From Geomicrobium halophilum (GTDB taxonomy: Bacteria > Bacillota > Bacilli > Bacillales > Marinococcaceae), in assembly GCF_014207655.1 (NCBI RefSeq), contig NZ_JACHHJ010000003.1:248001-312000 (forward strand): a DNA stretch of 64,000 nucleotides. Direction: 5' to 3'. The notes beneath the pieces are model-generated. The model saw only the letters and a list, made by a program, of their open reading frames with translations. It did not search any database and was not told where the DNA came from. This document shows, one piece after another, positions 25,236 through 34,436 of this stretch (position 1 is its first letter; each line of letters opens with the position of its first letter). The translations under genes and the position numbers were made by a program.

Positions 25236-26309
25236 TTAGCTTACTTTCTTGTAGCTTAATTCATAATGCGTAAACTCGGATTGCATGTAGTGTTCCCATT
25301 CCTTATTTAATTTCCTTGTTTTTAAGCTTTGAACGATACTTTTTAGTAACCTTCCCGGAAATGAATGAGAAAGCCTGTTTCTAGCAACCAATATGTGTGT
25401 TTTCAATTTGTAAAATGTAGCGTTCTTGACTAAATCTTCATCTGCAATTTTATTTTTTACGTAAATAAATTTTCTATAATTTCTATGCTGCATATACACG
25501 ATGCTTAGTTTTCTCAAATGTTCATGAGTGACTTGGCTAGCTTCTTCATCATTGATAAATGGAAATAAGTTTTCTTTTTTATACTCATAAAGCTGTTCTA
25601 ACCCCTTTAATTTAGGCTCATAGCTATCTGTAATGCGATGAAGAGAATGTTCGCGATACAGGAGCAAAGGGTCTTTACAAATATATACAGAATATCCAGC
25701 ATGAATCATTCGTAAATATAGATTCGTTTCTTGAGCGCTTTTAAGATGATCTTGAAAACCATCCACATCCTCGAAGCATTTTCGACGAATGAGTGGAAAT
25801 GAAGCTCCTCCAATGAAATTACCTATCAGAATTTTTTTGAGCGCTTCGTCATGATCAAAGAGTTTATTATTGCCGCGTTTGCTTAGCCGCTGGACGTTAT
25901 CGTCTGCGTCAACGACTAGGTTATTACAACTTACCAACCCAACTTCCGGATGCTTTTCGAAAGCAAGGTATTGTTTTTCCAATTTTGTCTTGGCCCATAC
26001 ATCATCATCGTCCAAAAAAGCAATATAATTGCCTTTTGCGTGTTTAAAACCATTATTCCTAGCTACATTCCCACCCTTTGGTTCCTGATGAAAGATACAA
26101 TGCACTCTAGGGTCATTGATACTTTTCATATACTCAGGGGTATGATCTGTAGAGGCTTCATCAACGATAAACAGCTCCAAATTTTGGTGCGTTTGATTTA
26201 AGACACTATTCACTGCTTGTTTCAGCATATTTACTCTGTTTCTTGTTGGGATAATGACGCTTATAAGGGCTTTTGAACTTGATTTATTCACCTTTATCTC
26301 ACCACTCAT
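25236..26309 (-). CDS. Glycosyltransferase family 2
   Basis: A 357-residue cytoplasmic GT-A glycosyltransferase. ISVIIPTRNRVNMLKQAVNS opens the nucleotide-binding domain, FIVDEASTDHT carries the first acidic motif, and NYIAFLDDDDVW contains the metal-binding DxD. The C-terminal 120 residues are basic without membrane segments. Start is uncertain: ATG 26309 has no clear ribosome binding site, while GTG 26291 has GGTGAG six bases upstream. It probably adds one sugar to a lipid-linked oligosaccharide built by the cluster; donor and acceptor are unknown. Confidence 0.85.
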   Translation of the reverse strand: MSGEIKVNKSSSKALISVIIPTRNRVNMLKQAVNSVLNQTHQNLELFIVDEASTDHTPEYMKSINDPRVHCIFHQEPKGGNVARNNGFKHAKGNYIAFLDDDDVWAKTKLEKQYLAFEKHPEVGLVSCNNLVVDADDNVQRLSKRGNNKLFDHDEALKKILIGNFIGGASFPLIRRKCFEDVDGFQDHLKSAQETNLYLRMIHAGYSVYICKDPLLLYREHSLHRITDSYEPKLKGLEQLYEYKKENLFPFINDEEASQVTHEHLRKLSIVYMQHRNYRKFIYVKNKIADEDLVKNATFYKLKTHILVARNRLSHSFPGRLLKSIVQSLKTRKLNKEWEHYMQSEFTHYELSYKKVS

Positions 26310-26383
26310 CTATGATTTAGACGTATCATTTTAGAAAATTATGATTCACACTACCTTCGGCTCATCTTATAAAAAACATTCTA

Positions 26384-28162
26384 TTACCTACTACTTCTTG
26401 ATGACTCCACATTTTGTATACAACCATTTTCCATTTCAAAAATAACGTCACAATTTCTAGTGGTACTTAATCTATGGGCAATAAGAATGATCGTTTTTTC
26501 TCCCCTAAGGCTTTCAATTGCTCTCATAATCCCTTTTTCCGTGTCATGATCAAGGGCGGATGTAGCTTCATCTAAAAACAGGACTTCCGGATCCCCGTAA
26601 AGTGCCCTTGCAATTCCAATCCTCTGCTTTTGCCCGCCAGATAGCTTCGTTCCTCTTTCCCCAACCTCGGTGTCAAGGCCTTTTGGAAGCTCTCGGACAT
26701 GTTCATCTAACTGCGCTTGACGTAAAGACTCCCATACTTTATCATCATCAATCTTCTCTTGGGATACGCCAAAGGCTACATTTCGACGGATCGTATCATC
26801 CACTAAATAGATATTCTGAGGAATATAACCTATCTTTTTCTGCCATAACGAATCTGGGTTTTGAATATCTGTATGATCTACCTTAACAACCCCGTCATTG
26901 GGCTTTAAAACACCTAACATAAGATCTACTAAAGTGGTTTTGCCTGATCCTGAAGGCCCTATAAAAGCAGCGGAATAGCCAATGGGAATAGACAGTGACA
27001 CATTTTTGATAACATATTGATTGGAGTTGGGGTATTGAAAGGAGACATTTTCCATTGAAATTTGATCTTTAAACAAACGCCCAGACTTTTCTATTCCCTG
27101 GTCTTTGTCTTTATTCTCTCTATTTAATGGCTCTAGATTTTCTTCTACCTTTTCTACCATTAAATCATTGTATACGACCTCAAGCGAAGGTCGATTGTAC
27201 CGTATATCTGTAATGGCACTCACCATACGATTAATAGATGGCATTAAACGAAATGCAGCCATTGCAAATAAAGCAACGGTTGAAATCAACGTCGTTAAAT
27301 CTTGACTTTGCATCATAATAATAAGAACAATAAATAAAATCGTGCCTACCACAACGGTTTCCACAAACATTCTTGGTGCTTCTTTCATTAATTTATAAAA
27401 GCGCATGGATCTTGCATACGTTTTACTCTCACTTGTAAAACTATCAACAAAAAACCTTTCTTTTCCTAGCACTTTCACTTCTTTTGTTGAACCAAATGCT
27501 TGATTTACCCATTTAATCATCCGCCCTAAGGCTGTTTGTCTTTCCTGACCTAAAGTGGCAATTTTATTCTTAAAGTAAGCGAAAAAGCCAATAATTCCAC
27601 CACCCAGCAAAGTAACCGCCAGCAATGTCGGAAGCGGAGCCATGAAGAATAAAAGCGTTAAGATACTCAGCATTACCGTTATTTCTGTTAGCACCTTAAA
27701 CCCCGAAACAACAATCTGATTAAAGATTTTCTTTACTTCTTGATCGACGTTACGCAACAGCTGAGCAGTATTTCGTTCCAAATGAAATATGTAAGGCTTG
27801 AATAAATAAGCTTTCAACATCCGCCTCGATAGTTTCACCTGTTCATTGTATATAATTTTATATTGAACATAGAAAAAAAAGGTTAGATATATGTTCTTTA
27901 TGATATAAAAAACCAAAAGAAAAAGCGTAGCAAAAATTAAAAAAGCATTTGTCGATTCAAAATTAAATAATGTATAAACATAGCTTAAAAAAGCGTTCTC
28001 TGATATTTGCTCCGGATTTGTTATAATCCCTACAAACGGAACAATCAACCCAACTCCTGCAGTTTCAAAAAGAGCCCCTATAACCATAAGTACGAAAAGC
28101 AGAGAGAATTTTTTCTTCTCTTTTTTTCCAAATAACTCATACAACATTTTTGCGGTTTTCAT
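26384..28162 (-). CDS. ABC exporter, fused permease-ATPase (lipid-linked oligosaccharide flippase type)
   Basis: A 592-residue half transporter. Residues 1-330 contain six predicted membrane helices; the ATPase domain has Walker A FIGPSGSGKTTLVD (about 405-418), the Q-loop, the signature TKLSGGQKQRIGIARAL, Walker B VLFLDEATSALD and the H-loop ILIAHRLSTT. Location among glycosyltransferases and an O-antigen-ligase-like protein suggests a flippase for lipid-linked glycan, like PglK or MsbA-type exporters. ATG 28162 has AAGGGTTG upstream. It starts divergently from the sulfotransferase gene across about 175 bases. Confidence 0.88.
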   Translation of the reverse strand: MKTAKMLYELFGKKEKKKFSLLFVLMVIGALFETAGVGLIVPFVGIITNPEQISENAFLSYVYTLFNFESTNAFLIFATLFLLVFYIIKNIYLTFFFYVQYKIIYNEQVKLSRRMLKAYLFKPYIFHLERNTAQLLRNVDQEVKKIFNQIVVSGFKVLTEITVMLSILTLLFFMAPLPTLLAVTLLGGGIIGFFAYFKNKIATLGQERQTALGRMIKWVNQAFGSTKEVKVLGKERFFVDSFTSESKTYARSMRFYKLMKEAPRMFVETVVVGTILFIVLIIMMQSQDLTTLISTVALFAMAAFRLMPSINRMVSAITDIRYNRPSLEVVYNDLMVEKVEENLEPLNRENKDKDQGIEKSGRLFKDQISMENVSFQYPNSNQYVIKNVSLSIPIGYSAAFIGPSGSGKTTLVDLMLGVLKPNDGVVKVDHTDIQNPDSLWQKKIGYIPQNIYLVDDTIRRNVAFGVSQEKIDDDKVWESLRQAQLDEHVRELPKGLDTEVGERGTKLSGGQKQRIGIARALYGDPEVLFLDEATSALDHDTEKGIMRAIESLRGEKTIILIAHRLSTTRNCDVIFEMENGCIQNVESSRSSR

Positions 28163-28338
28163 GGATTCAACCCTTATCTAGCTATTCAATAATATGTAAT
28201 AATTTCATTACACTGTTACTATTATGTCATAATCAAAACTATAAATAAACGTTAATAAACACTCTTGTATTTTTCTAAACCTTGAAATTTGTAAATAAAT
28301 ACCCGAAAATACTTGATAGTTTTCATATTAAGGGGCTG

Positions 28339-29256
28339 ATGAAGATTCAAACAGAGAACCTTCCGAATTTTTTATTTGTGGGGGCAGCAAAAAGCGGTAC
28401 CACTTCTTTGTATAAATATATTACACAGCATGAGCAAGTCTTTGTGCCAAAAGGGAAAGAGTTGCGCTTTTTTTCCAATATGCGGGGAGATTATGTCGGC
28501 CCTGGAGATGAACGTTCATGTAATCAACGCATCATTCGCCATATCGAAGATTATAAAAAGCGCTTTAAGGGTCACACAGAAAAATGCATGGGAGATATGT
28601 CAACGGAATACCTATTTTACCACCAAGAAAGCATCAAAAACATTAAAGAGTATTTGAGTGACGACGTCAAAATTTTTATCATATTAAGAAACCCAGTCGA
28701 TCGTGCCTATTCCCATTATCTACACATGGTAAGAGATGACAGGGAGCATTTATCCTTTGAAGAAGCCATTGATCAAGAAAAAGAACGAAAAGAGAACAAT
28801 TGGGCTTGGCACTGGGGCTATACGACCAATGGCTTTTATTTTGAACAAGTCAAAGCTTATTTGCATCATTTTCCCAATAATACTACCGTCTACATATATG
28901 ATGATTTAAGAGCCAACCAAGAAGCCATGATTAACGATATATTTGACAAACTTGACGTGAATTCGATCCCCATTAATACTGGCCAAGTTCATAACGTTTC
29001 TGGCATCCCAAAAAATCGCAGACTCCATCGCTTGATTAACCATCCCAACAGAATATTGGGCTTATTAAAACGAGGGGCCCGTCTTGTGAACCGAGAAGAT
29101 TTACTGATGCAGAGGCTCCAAACGATAAGCAAAAAGAACCTAAACAAACCCAAGATGAGGGAAGAGACGCGCAAGCAGTTAATCGATATGTACGAAACTG
29201 ATATCCAAAATCTAGAAAAACTACTAGATAGAAATCTGGATATGTGGCGTCAATGA
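28339..29256 (+). CDS. Sulfotransferase domain protein
   Basis: A 305-residue cytosolic-type sulfotransferase expected to move sulfate from PAPS to a carbohydrate. The 5'-phosphosulfate loop FLFVGAAKSGTTSLYKYI is at about residues 12-29, and the 3'-phosphate loop IFIILRNPVDRAYSHYLH at about 114-131. These features resemble heparan N-deacetylase/sulfotransferase-like and rhizobial NodH-type enzymes. I prefer ATG 28339 (AAGGGG just upstream) to an in-frame TTG 28282 without a good site. It is the only plus-strand gene inside the glycan cluster. Sulfated wall polymers are rare in Firmicutes, and no PAPS synthesis genes are in the window. Confidence 0.85.
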   Translation: MKIQTENLPNFLFVGAAKSGTTSLYKYITQHEQVFVPKGKELRFFSNMRGDYVGPGDERSCNQRIIRHIEDYKKRFKGHTEKCMGDMSTEYLFYHQESIKNIKEYLSDDVKIFIILRNPVDRAYSHYLHMVRDDREHLSFEEAIDQEKERKENNWAWHWGYTTNGFYFEQVKAYLHHFPNNTTVYIYDDLRANQEAMINDIFDKLDVNSIPINTGQVHNVSGIPKNRRLHRLINHPNRILGLLKRGARLVNREDLLMQRLQTISKKNLNKPKMREETRKQLIDMYETDIQNLEKLLDRNLDMWRQ

Positions 29257-29356
29257 ATCACAAGAAAAATACATATTTTAACGGAGAAGCTTCAAGCGGC
29301 TAGCTTGCTACTCAAAAAGGATGGCTTGAAATGAACAAACCATCCTTTCTTTTGAT

Positions 29357-30703
29357 TTACAGACCCTTATCTGAAAATCTAATAAGTAGAGCTAACGAAA
29401 CCACAAGATAGATCGCTGATGCAGGCGAGGAAAGCACATGGCCTGCAATAAAAGCTGTCCCTAAACCAACCATTACTGCTGTAGAAACAATCATAAGCGG
29501 GACTGACATCGACTTAAATATAATGATTTTTTTTAACGCATATCCTCCAAAAAACAACAATGGAAAACATAAAATTAGAAACCCTATAAGACCATAATTA
29601 AAGAACCAATCTATAAAATCCATTTCAACCAAGTTCATGCCCACAATCGTAGAGTAATTGCCAGCCTTCCCCATCCCGAAAAGCTGCTGAGTTAGTGGAG
29701 CATCTAAATAGTTGGTATAGGTATTATATAAAAATTCTTCTCTTCCACTTAATAAGATAGACTGAGCAGGTATATACTCTTGCATTTGGGTCTCTTCTTC
29801 CCCTTTTTGTTCCTGTTCAATCGATTTTTCTGCATTTACGCTATACTGAGCAGCAGATGTTACTAGTTGTTCCTCTTGATCAGGTACTGTGTTACTAACC
29901 GTAACGTTCACATTATTTCCAATTGGCATCAGCGGCAGGACAGCTATAACTCCAGCTAACATAGCGGTTAAAATCGTAGTACTTACAAACTTTCTTTCCT
30001 TTATCATTTCGACCAACCCTGCTACGATCCCCACACCAAGGGCAACTAATACTCCTCCGAAAGCAACTTTCGTCCCAATATTGAGCATCGACCATATGAT
30101 GAGCGAGAGTGGTACAATCAAAATTCCTTTGAGTATACGATTCATTTGTAAAAAAAACATGATGGATAATATAAATCCCATTGCCAAGATTGCGCTAAGT
30201 TCATTACCAGAGAAAAACCAACCTGTATGCCCTTCACGAGCCGGTGTATGATATGTTCCAGCTCCAGTTCCAGTGATTTCCGCAATGATCATAACGATCC
30301 CAATAAACACCATATTTATAAACACGATGGCAAATATACCCTTACGAAAAAACTTCCTTAAAGTAAGGGTATAAAATAATTTGACATATACAAAAAGCAT
30401 CACGATAAAATATATCGTTTTAAAAATGTATGTCAGCTCGGTTTCAATGGCCATTGGATCTTTAACGATAAGGTTATTAATAAAATGTACAAAGATATAT
30501 ATACCTAACACTAAAAAATAAATGATAGAGATCTTCTTGAATTTCCCCTGATAACAAATAATATAAAGTAACCCTACAACCATCAGTGACACGCGAATAG
30601 CAGTTGAAACAGGAAACCCAAAATATGTAAGCACATCTAAAACGGGTTGACTTAACAAAGATATAATAAGAATAATTTCTATAGGTTTCTGCAGGCGATG
30701 CAT
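29357..30703 (-). CDS. O-antigen ligase/polymerase-like membrane protein
   Basis: A 448-residue protein with about eleven predicted membrane helices and one large extracytoplasmic loop (about 250-345, acidic, rich in Gln and Glu) before the last helices. This layout is that of the Wzy/WaaL O-antigen ligase family, which polymerises or transfers lipid-linked oligosaccharides on the outer face of the membrane. GTKVAFGGVLVAL and GREEFLYNTYTNYLDAPL with LFGMGKAGNY are the recognisable loop elements. It probably polymerises or ligates the glycan made by the neighbouring glycosyltransferases. Start ATG has GAAGGTGG upstream. Confidence 0.8.
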   Translation of the reverse strand: MHRLQKPIEIILIISLLSQPVLDVLTYFGFPVSTAIRVSLMVVGLLYIICYQGKFKKISIIYFLVLGIYIFVHFINNLIVKDPMAIETELTYIFKTIYFIVMLFVYVKLFYTLTLRKFFRKGIFAIVFINMVFIGIVMIIAEITGTGAGTYHTPAREGHTGWFFSGNELSAILAMGFILSIMFFLQMNRILKGILIVPLSLIIWSMLNIGTKVAFGGVLVALGVGIVAGLVEMIKERKFVSTTILTAMLAGVIAVLPLMPIGNNVNVTVSNTVPDQEEQLVTSAAQYSVNAEKSIEQEQKGEEETQMQEYIPAQSILLSGREEFLYNTYTNYLDAPLTQQLFGMGKAGNYSTIVGMNLVEMDFIDWFFNYGLIGFLILCFPLLFFGGYALKKIIIFKSMSVPLMIVSTAVMVGLGTAFIAGHVLSSPASAIYLVVSLALLIRFSDKGL

Positions 30704-30790
30704 ATCAATTCCACCTTCATCATCATGGCCATCCCCATAATTTTCAATATAGAAGAGCAGGGAGGCTCCTTGCCTATAAAACCCCGCTCG

Positions 30791-30826
30791 TAAAAAGGAC
30801 AGTGACTTTCACCAAAATCACTGTAT
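30791..30826 (-). terminator. Terminator after the GT-C-like gene
   Basis: Stem ACAGTGA / TCACTGT followed on the minus strand by CCTTTTTA, 30 bases after the stop of the DUF6020-like gene. It may separate the upstream glycosylation genes from the ligase gene. Confidence 0.65.
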
Positions 30827-30854
30827 TTTAGTATGTGTTTCTGTATATCCACTC

Positions 30855-32579
30855 TTACTTTTTATATCTTACAAAAGCGAAAAGGGCGATTACGAAGAGT
30901 GTAAAATAATTCGCCAAGAGATATCGAAAATCTTGTGCTGGCAAGCCTGCCATCAGTGTCCCCCAATTCAAAATAACCGGGACAGCCACCAATAATGAAG
31001 GCATACCATTTTTTAGATAAGAGGCAAATGTTAGTAGTGCAAGGAAAAACGTAAATAGAGCTGGCCGCCAAACGATTTCTAAAAGATTATCTTGGGTAAA
31101 ATCCAGATAAAATCGTAATCGATTGTGAAGAAATTCGCTCGGAGGATTCATTTCGAGTCCATACTCATTATCGAAAATCTCATTTGCATAAGCAGCCGTA
31201 TACCCGCTCTCGTAAATTTGCCACCCGAGTGAGGTTTGATCCTTATAAGCATCAACAGCGAGTGAAAAATTATTGGAAACGAGCGATGCCCAATTACCGA
31301 AATAACGAGGAACGTCATCGAGAATCAATTCTTGGTTTAACTCAGGGTGAAATTTAATTTCGTCAGAGAGAAATGGGTAGTAGCTCTCCTCCCATTCTTC
31401 CAGCGGCAATACCGCGTCAAAATACTCCTTTTCACTTTCCGTCATCTCTCCATCATTACTGATGATATTAGCAATTTGTTGATGGGGGATGCTAAGAGAT
31501 TCAGTAAACTGCGCACTATTCACATCAAGGGCTGTAAAAACTGGACCAGTAACAATCAGATACGTGGCTACCGTCACGGCGACCGGAATCACAAAGGAGC
31601 GCCAATAATGCCAAAAGAAAGCCGCTAACATTAATAGTGTTAATACAGCAATCGGAAACCCATTATTACGTAAAAATGAGACCAAAATAGCAACAATCGT
31701 TAAAAACACAATACTTGTCCACGGACGAAGCCACTCTCCCCGCGACACGACAATATTCATGATGATAATCGTAAAGAGCAGGATCATCAAACTATAAAGA
31801 ACATCTTTCCATAAAGTCACTGAATAAATCCCCATTACCGGGACGATCGCAAAGACTGCCGTTGTAATCATCAACGCGTAAGAAGGAATTCCCATTCGAC
31901 GTAAGGAGTACATTGCATAACCATAAACAAAACCAATAGCCAATACTTGAAATAATGAGATGATCGCGGGGCTTTCCCACATCTGAGTCAAACCCAACAT
32001 CAGCATCGTATATAGAAACGGGTGCCAATTGCTGAATTCATATGTCTCAATTTGCATCCAATGATTGAGTGAATCAGGTGTCATCACTCCTGGATAGAAG
32101 CCAATCCAATAAATAAGTCCTACACAAATAACCGGCAGCGCATAAAACAAAATAAGCCACTTTGTTGAAGCCTCTTCATTTACAAAGTTAATGTGCGTAG
32201 TGGTTACTATGTATAATAGCGTCCAGATTCCAATGAAGAACGTAAATAACGACACATTTACGACAAATACCGGAACGATAAGATTGTGTTCCTCCAAGTG
32301 CGAAAGATTCCCCGATACACTAAGATAGAACACAACCGTAAATAATATAATTCCTATCAAATGAAGAGGTCGAGATAAGAAATTTAAAAACGAGGACCTT
32401 AAGTAAACCAAGTTATAAAAAAACAAAAAATACACGATCAAAAACAAGCCCAGGAACACAAAAAACCTCACCGGCCTATCGTTCAATGTTCCAAGAGCTG
32501 GTTCCATCAAGGAAAGAATCGAAATGGTACTCAGTATGCCAAAAATCAGGCTTCCACCATACAACAGCAAATATCGCAT
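30855..32579 (-). CDS. Polytopic membrane protein, GT-C/DUF6020-like glycosyltransferase
   Basis: A 574-residue membrane protein with about 12-14 predicted helices. IGFYPGVMTPDSLNHWMQIE and then FSNWHPFLYTMLMLGL form the first-loop acidic motif expected in GT-C enzymes that use polyprenyl-phosphate sugars, and the region TLWKDVLYS recurs in DUF6020 proteins. A large extracytoplasmic domain lies at about 350-480. With the polyprenyl GT2 gene four bases upstream and the EamA pair before that, it is best explained as the external transferase of a three-part glycosylation system. The acceptor (teichoic acid, S-layer or other polymer) is unknown. Confidence 0.72.
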   Translation of the reverse strand: MRYLLLYGGSLIFGILSTISILSLMEPALGTLNDRPVRFFVFLGLFLIVYFLFFYNLVYLRSSFLNFLSRPLHLIGIILFTVVFYLSVSGNLSHLEEHNLIVPVFVVNVSLFTFFIGIWTLLYIVTTTHINFVNEEASTKWLILFYALPVICVGLIYWIGFYPGVMTPDSLNHWMQIETYEFSNWHPFLYTMLMLGLTQMWESPAIISLFQVLAIGFVYGYAMYSLRRMGIPSYALMITTAVFAIVPVMGIYSVTLWKDVLYSLMILLFTIIIMNIVVSRGEWLRPWTSIVFLTIVAILVSFLRNNGFPIAVLTLLMLAAFFWHYWRSFVIPVAVTVATYLIVTGPVFTALDVNSAQFTESLSIPHQQIANIISNDGEMTESEKEYFDAVLPLEEWEESYYPFLSDEIKFHPELNQELILDDVPRYFGNWASLVSNNFSLAVDAYKDQTSLGWQIYESGYTAAYANEIFDNEYGLEMNPPSEFLHNRLRFYLDFTQDNLLEIVWRPALFTFFLALLTFASYLKNGMPSLLVAVPVILNWGTLMAGLPAQDFRYLLANYFTLFVIALFAFVRYKK

Positions 32580-32582
32580 ACG

Positions 32583-33527
32583 TTATCCCTTTCTTTTGAT
32601 ACTTTCGTTAATCTGTTTTAAGTCCAATTCAAATTGCTTTTTATGATTAGAAGCAACCGTATCCAGGATAAGACCGCAAACAAGGGATAAGACCGATAAA
32701 ACAACTAAGCCTACAGCAAGAATGGCCGATGGCACTCGAGTGATAAATAACGTACTGAAATACTCAATAATAACCGGAACGCCAGTTGCTAACCCAGCCC
32801 CGAGAAAAAGAATAGACCAGATTGAAAAAAAAGATAAAGGCTTATATTCCTTGAACAATGTAAATATTTTATTCAATACTTTAAACCCGTCTGAATATGT
32901 ATTAAGTTTTGACTCGCTCCCTTGGGGGCGGTCTTTGTAATCAATCGCCACCTCTTTAAAGGTTAATCGTTTATCAAGTGCATGGATGGACATTTCCGTT
33001 TCGATTTCAAATCCCGGGCTCATAACAGGCATTGATTTTACGAACAGACGGTCAAATGCTCGATAACCAGTCATAATATCTTTAAGATCACTTTTGTAAA
33101 ATCTATTGATAAGACCTTTGACCATTGCGTTCCCCAGATTATGAAAAGCCCTTTGATTTTCATCCGTATATGTACCATTGGAAAGACGATCCCCGATGAC
33201 CATATGTGCTTCACCATTCCGTATAGGAGCAATGAGTTCATGAACAAACGAGGCAGGGTATGTTAAGTCTCCATCGACCATCACATAGATATCTGCATCG
33301 ATATCATTGAACATGGAACGAACGACATTTCCCTTTCCTTGCTTCCGTTCAACCCGAACAACCGCACCGTGTTCTTTGGCAATTTCAGACGTACGGTCAT
33401 GGGAGTTATTATCATATACATAGATGGTTGATTCGGGGAGTTCATGTTTAAATTCGTCAATCACAGCGCCAATCGTCTGCTCTTCATTATAGCAAGGGAC
33501 TAAGACTGCTACATCCACAGCATCCAC
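32583..33527 (-). CDS. Family 2 glycosyltransferase, polyprenyl-phosphate sugar synthase type
   Basis: A 314-residue protein of the dolichol-phosphate-mannose synthase/CsbB type. The cytoplasmic GT-A domain has VLVPCYNEEQTIGAVIDEF, YVYDNNSHDRT and the DxD-like VMVDGDLTYP; IMTGYRAFDR is typical of this subgroup. Two C-terminal hydrophobic helices (about 232-290) anchor it. Such enzymes load a sugar onto undecaprenyl phosphate for flipping. The gene starts 70 bases after the EamA pair and ends four bases before the GT-C-like gene. The start codon is either ATG 33527 or the GTG three codons later. Confidence 0.88.
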   Translation of the reverse strand: MDAVDVAVLVPCYNEEQTIGAVIDEFKHELPESTIYVYDNNSHDRTSEIAKEHGAVVRVERKQGKGNVVRSMFNDIDADIYVMVDGDLTYPASFVHELIAPIRNGEAHMVIGDRLSNGTYTDENQRAFHNLGNAMVKGLINRFYKSDLKDIMTGYRAFDRLFVKSMPVMSPGFEIETEMSIHALDKRLTFKEVAIDYKDRPQGSESKLNTYSDGFKVLNKIFTLFKEYKPLSFFSIWSILFLGAGLATGVPVIIEYFSTLFITRVPSAILAVGLVVLSVLSLVCGLILDTVASNHKKQFELDLKQINESIKRKG

Positions 33528-33596
33528 TCCATTACAAAAAATAATTATTTCGTACTAGTTAATTATAGCAAATATCCTACTCTAGATATAGCTGAT

Positions 33597-33938
33597 TTAT
33601 GAAGTTGGAATAAGAAAGACTGAGCCAGCAATAATCAGAAGAACCCCTATCACTTTTTGTACAGTGATCGATTCATTTAAAAAGAAATAGGCGATGAGAA
33701 ACGTCCAGATATAGGTGATCGATGTCAGCGGAAAAACAACTGTATAAGGAAGAAATTGCAAGGTATAGATGTTCAAGATAGCTCCTATTCCATAAAGCAA
33801 GCCACCCAAAAGGAAATAACCGATAAACGTATAAGTCAGTCCGAGACCATTTTTTGAAGCCTGTTTAAAAAAATAACCGCCAAGAGAACCAAACAATGTA
33901 AAAATGAGGATGAGCGGGATCCAACTAATGATCTCCAC
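33597..33938 (-). CDS. Small EamA/SMR-type membrane protein, second subunit of a pair
   Basis: A 113-residue four-helix membrane protein of the drug/metabolite transporter superfamily: PLILIFTLFGSLGGYFFKQA forms helix 1, and FLNESITVQKVIGVLLIIAG the end of helix 3 and helix 4. With its partner it resembles ArnE/ArnF, which flip undecaprenyl-phosphate sugars. The start is unusual: GTG 33938 lies directly against AGGAG, and in-frame stops (TAA TAG) precede it, so either initiation is coupled to the end of the previous gene or it begins at ATT 33929, which has the ideal spacing. Confidence 0.75.
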   Translation of the reverse strand: MEIISWIPLILIFTLFGSLGGYFFKQASKNGLGLTYTFIGYFLLGGLLYGIGAILNIYTLQFLPYTVVFPLTSITYIWTFLIAYFFLNESITVQKVIGVLLIIAGSVFLIPTS

Positions 33939-34284
33939 CTCCTATTAAAGCTGTACCCATAACGATAAGTACCGTTCCAATTATATTTTCCATGGTGATA
34001 GCTTCCTGTAAGAAAAAAGCCCCCAGAAAAACTGCAAAAACATAGCCAATACTTAACAAAGGATGGAGTACAGATAATGAACCAAAACGAAAAGCAATGA
34101 CCATTAAAGCAGCCCCCATAAAATAAAGCAAAAAACCAACCATTAAAAGTACATTAATGGCTCCATCCGAAAGTTTCCAAAACATCTGCCCAAATGCTGT
34201 ACAAAGTGCAGCAAATAACATTATGAAAACCCCGATTTTATTTTTCTGCAAAGACTGAATAAACTTCTCGCTTATAAGCCCCAT
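33925..34284 (-). CDS. Small EamA/SMR-type membrane protein, first subunit of a pair
   Basis: A 119-residue protein with four predicted helices; GVFIMLFAALCTAFGQMFWK, RFGSLSVLHPLLSIGYVFA and FFLQEAITMENIIGTVLIV are typical of half-size EamA transporters. It overlaps its partner gene by 14 bases, so the two are made together and probably form a heterodimer. In this context, upstream of a polyprenyl-phosphate glycosyltransferase and a GT-C-like protein, flipping of the lipid-linked sugar is more likely than drug efflux. AAAGGGG precedes ATG 34284. Confidence 0.75.
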   Translation of the reverse strand: MGLISEKFIQSLQKNKIGVFIMLFAALCTAFGQMFWKLSDGAINVLLMVGFLLYFMGAALMVIAFRFGSLSVLHPLLSIGYVFAVFLGAFFLQEAITMENIIGTVLIVMGTALIGGGDH

Positions 34285-34396
34285 ATATGTAGTCCCCTTT
34301 TTACCCTATCTATCGCTCTTTACTGTAACATGACAGCGATAAACATCCCAGCACTTTCCATCAGTCTTTATATTAAGAATCAAATAATAACCATTG

Positions 34397-34430
34397 AAAA
34401 ACCCTCTTCCTTATTTCGGAAAAGGGTCAT
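34397..34430 (-). terminator. Terminator of the acyl-CoA ligase gene
   Basis: On the minus strand GACCCTTTTCC pairs with GGAAGAGGGTT and is followed by TTTTTC, directly after the ligase stop. Confidence 0.8.
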
Positions 34431-34436
34431 TTCCAA

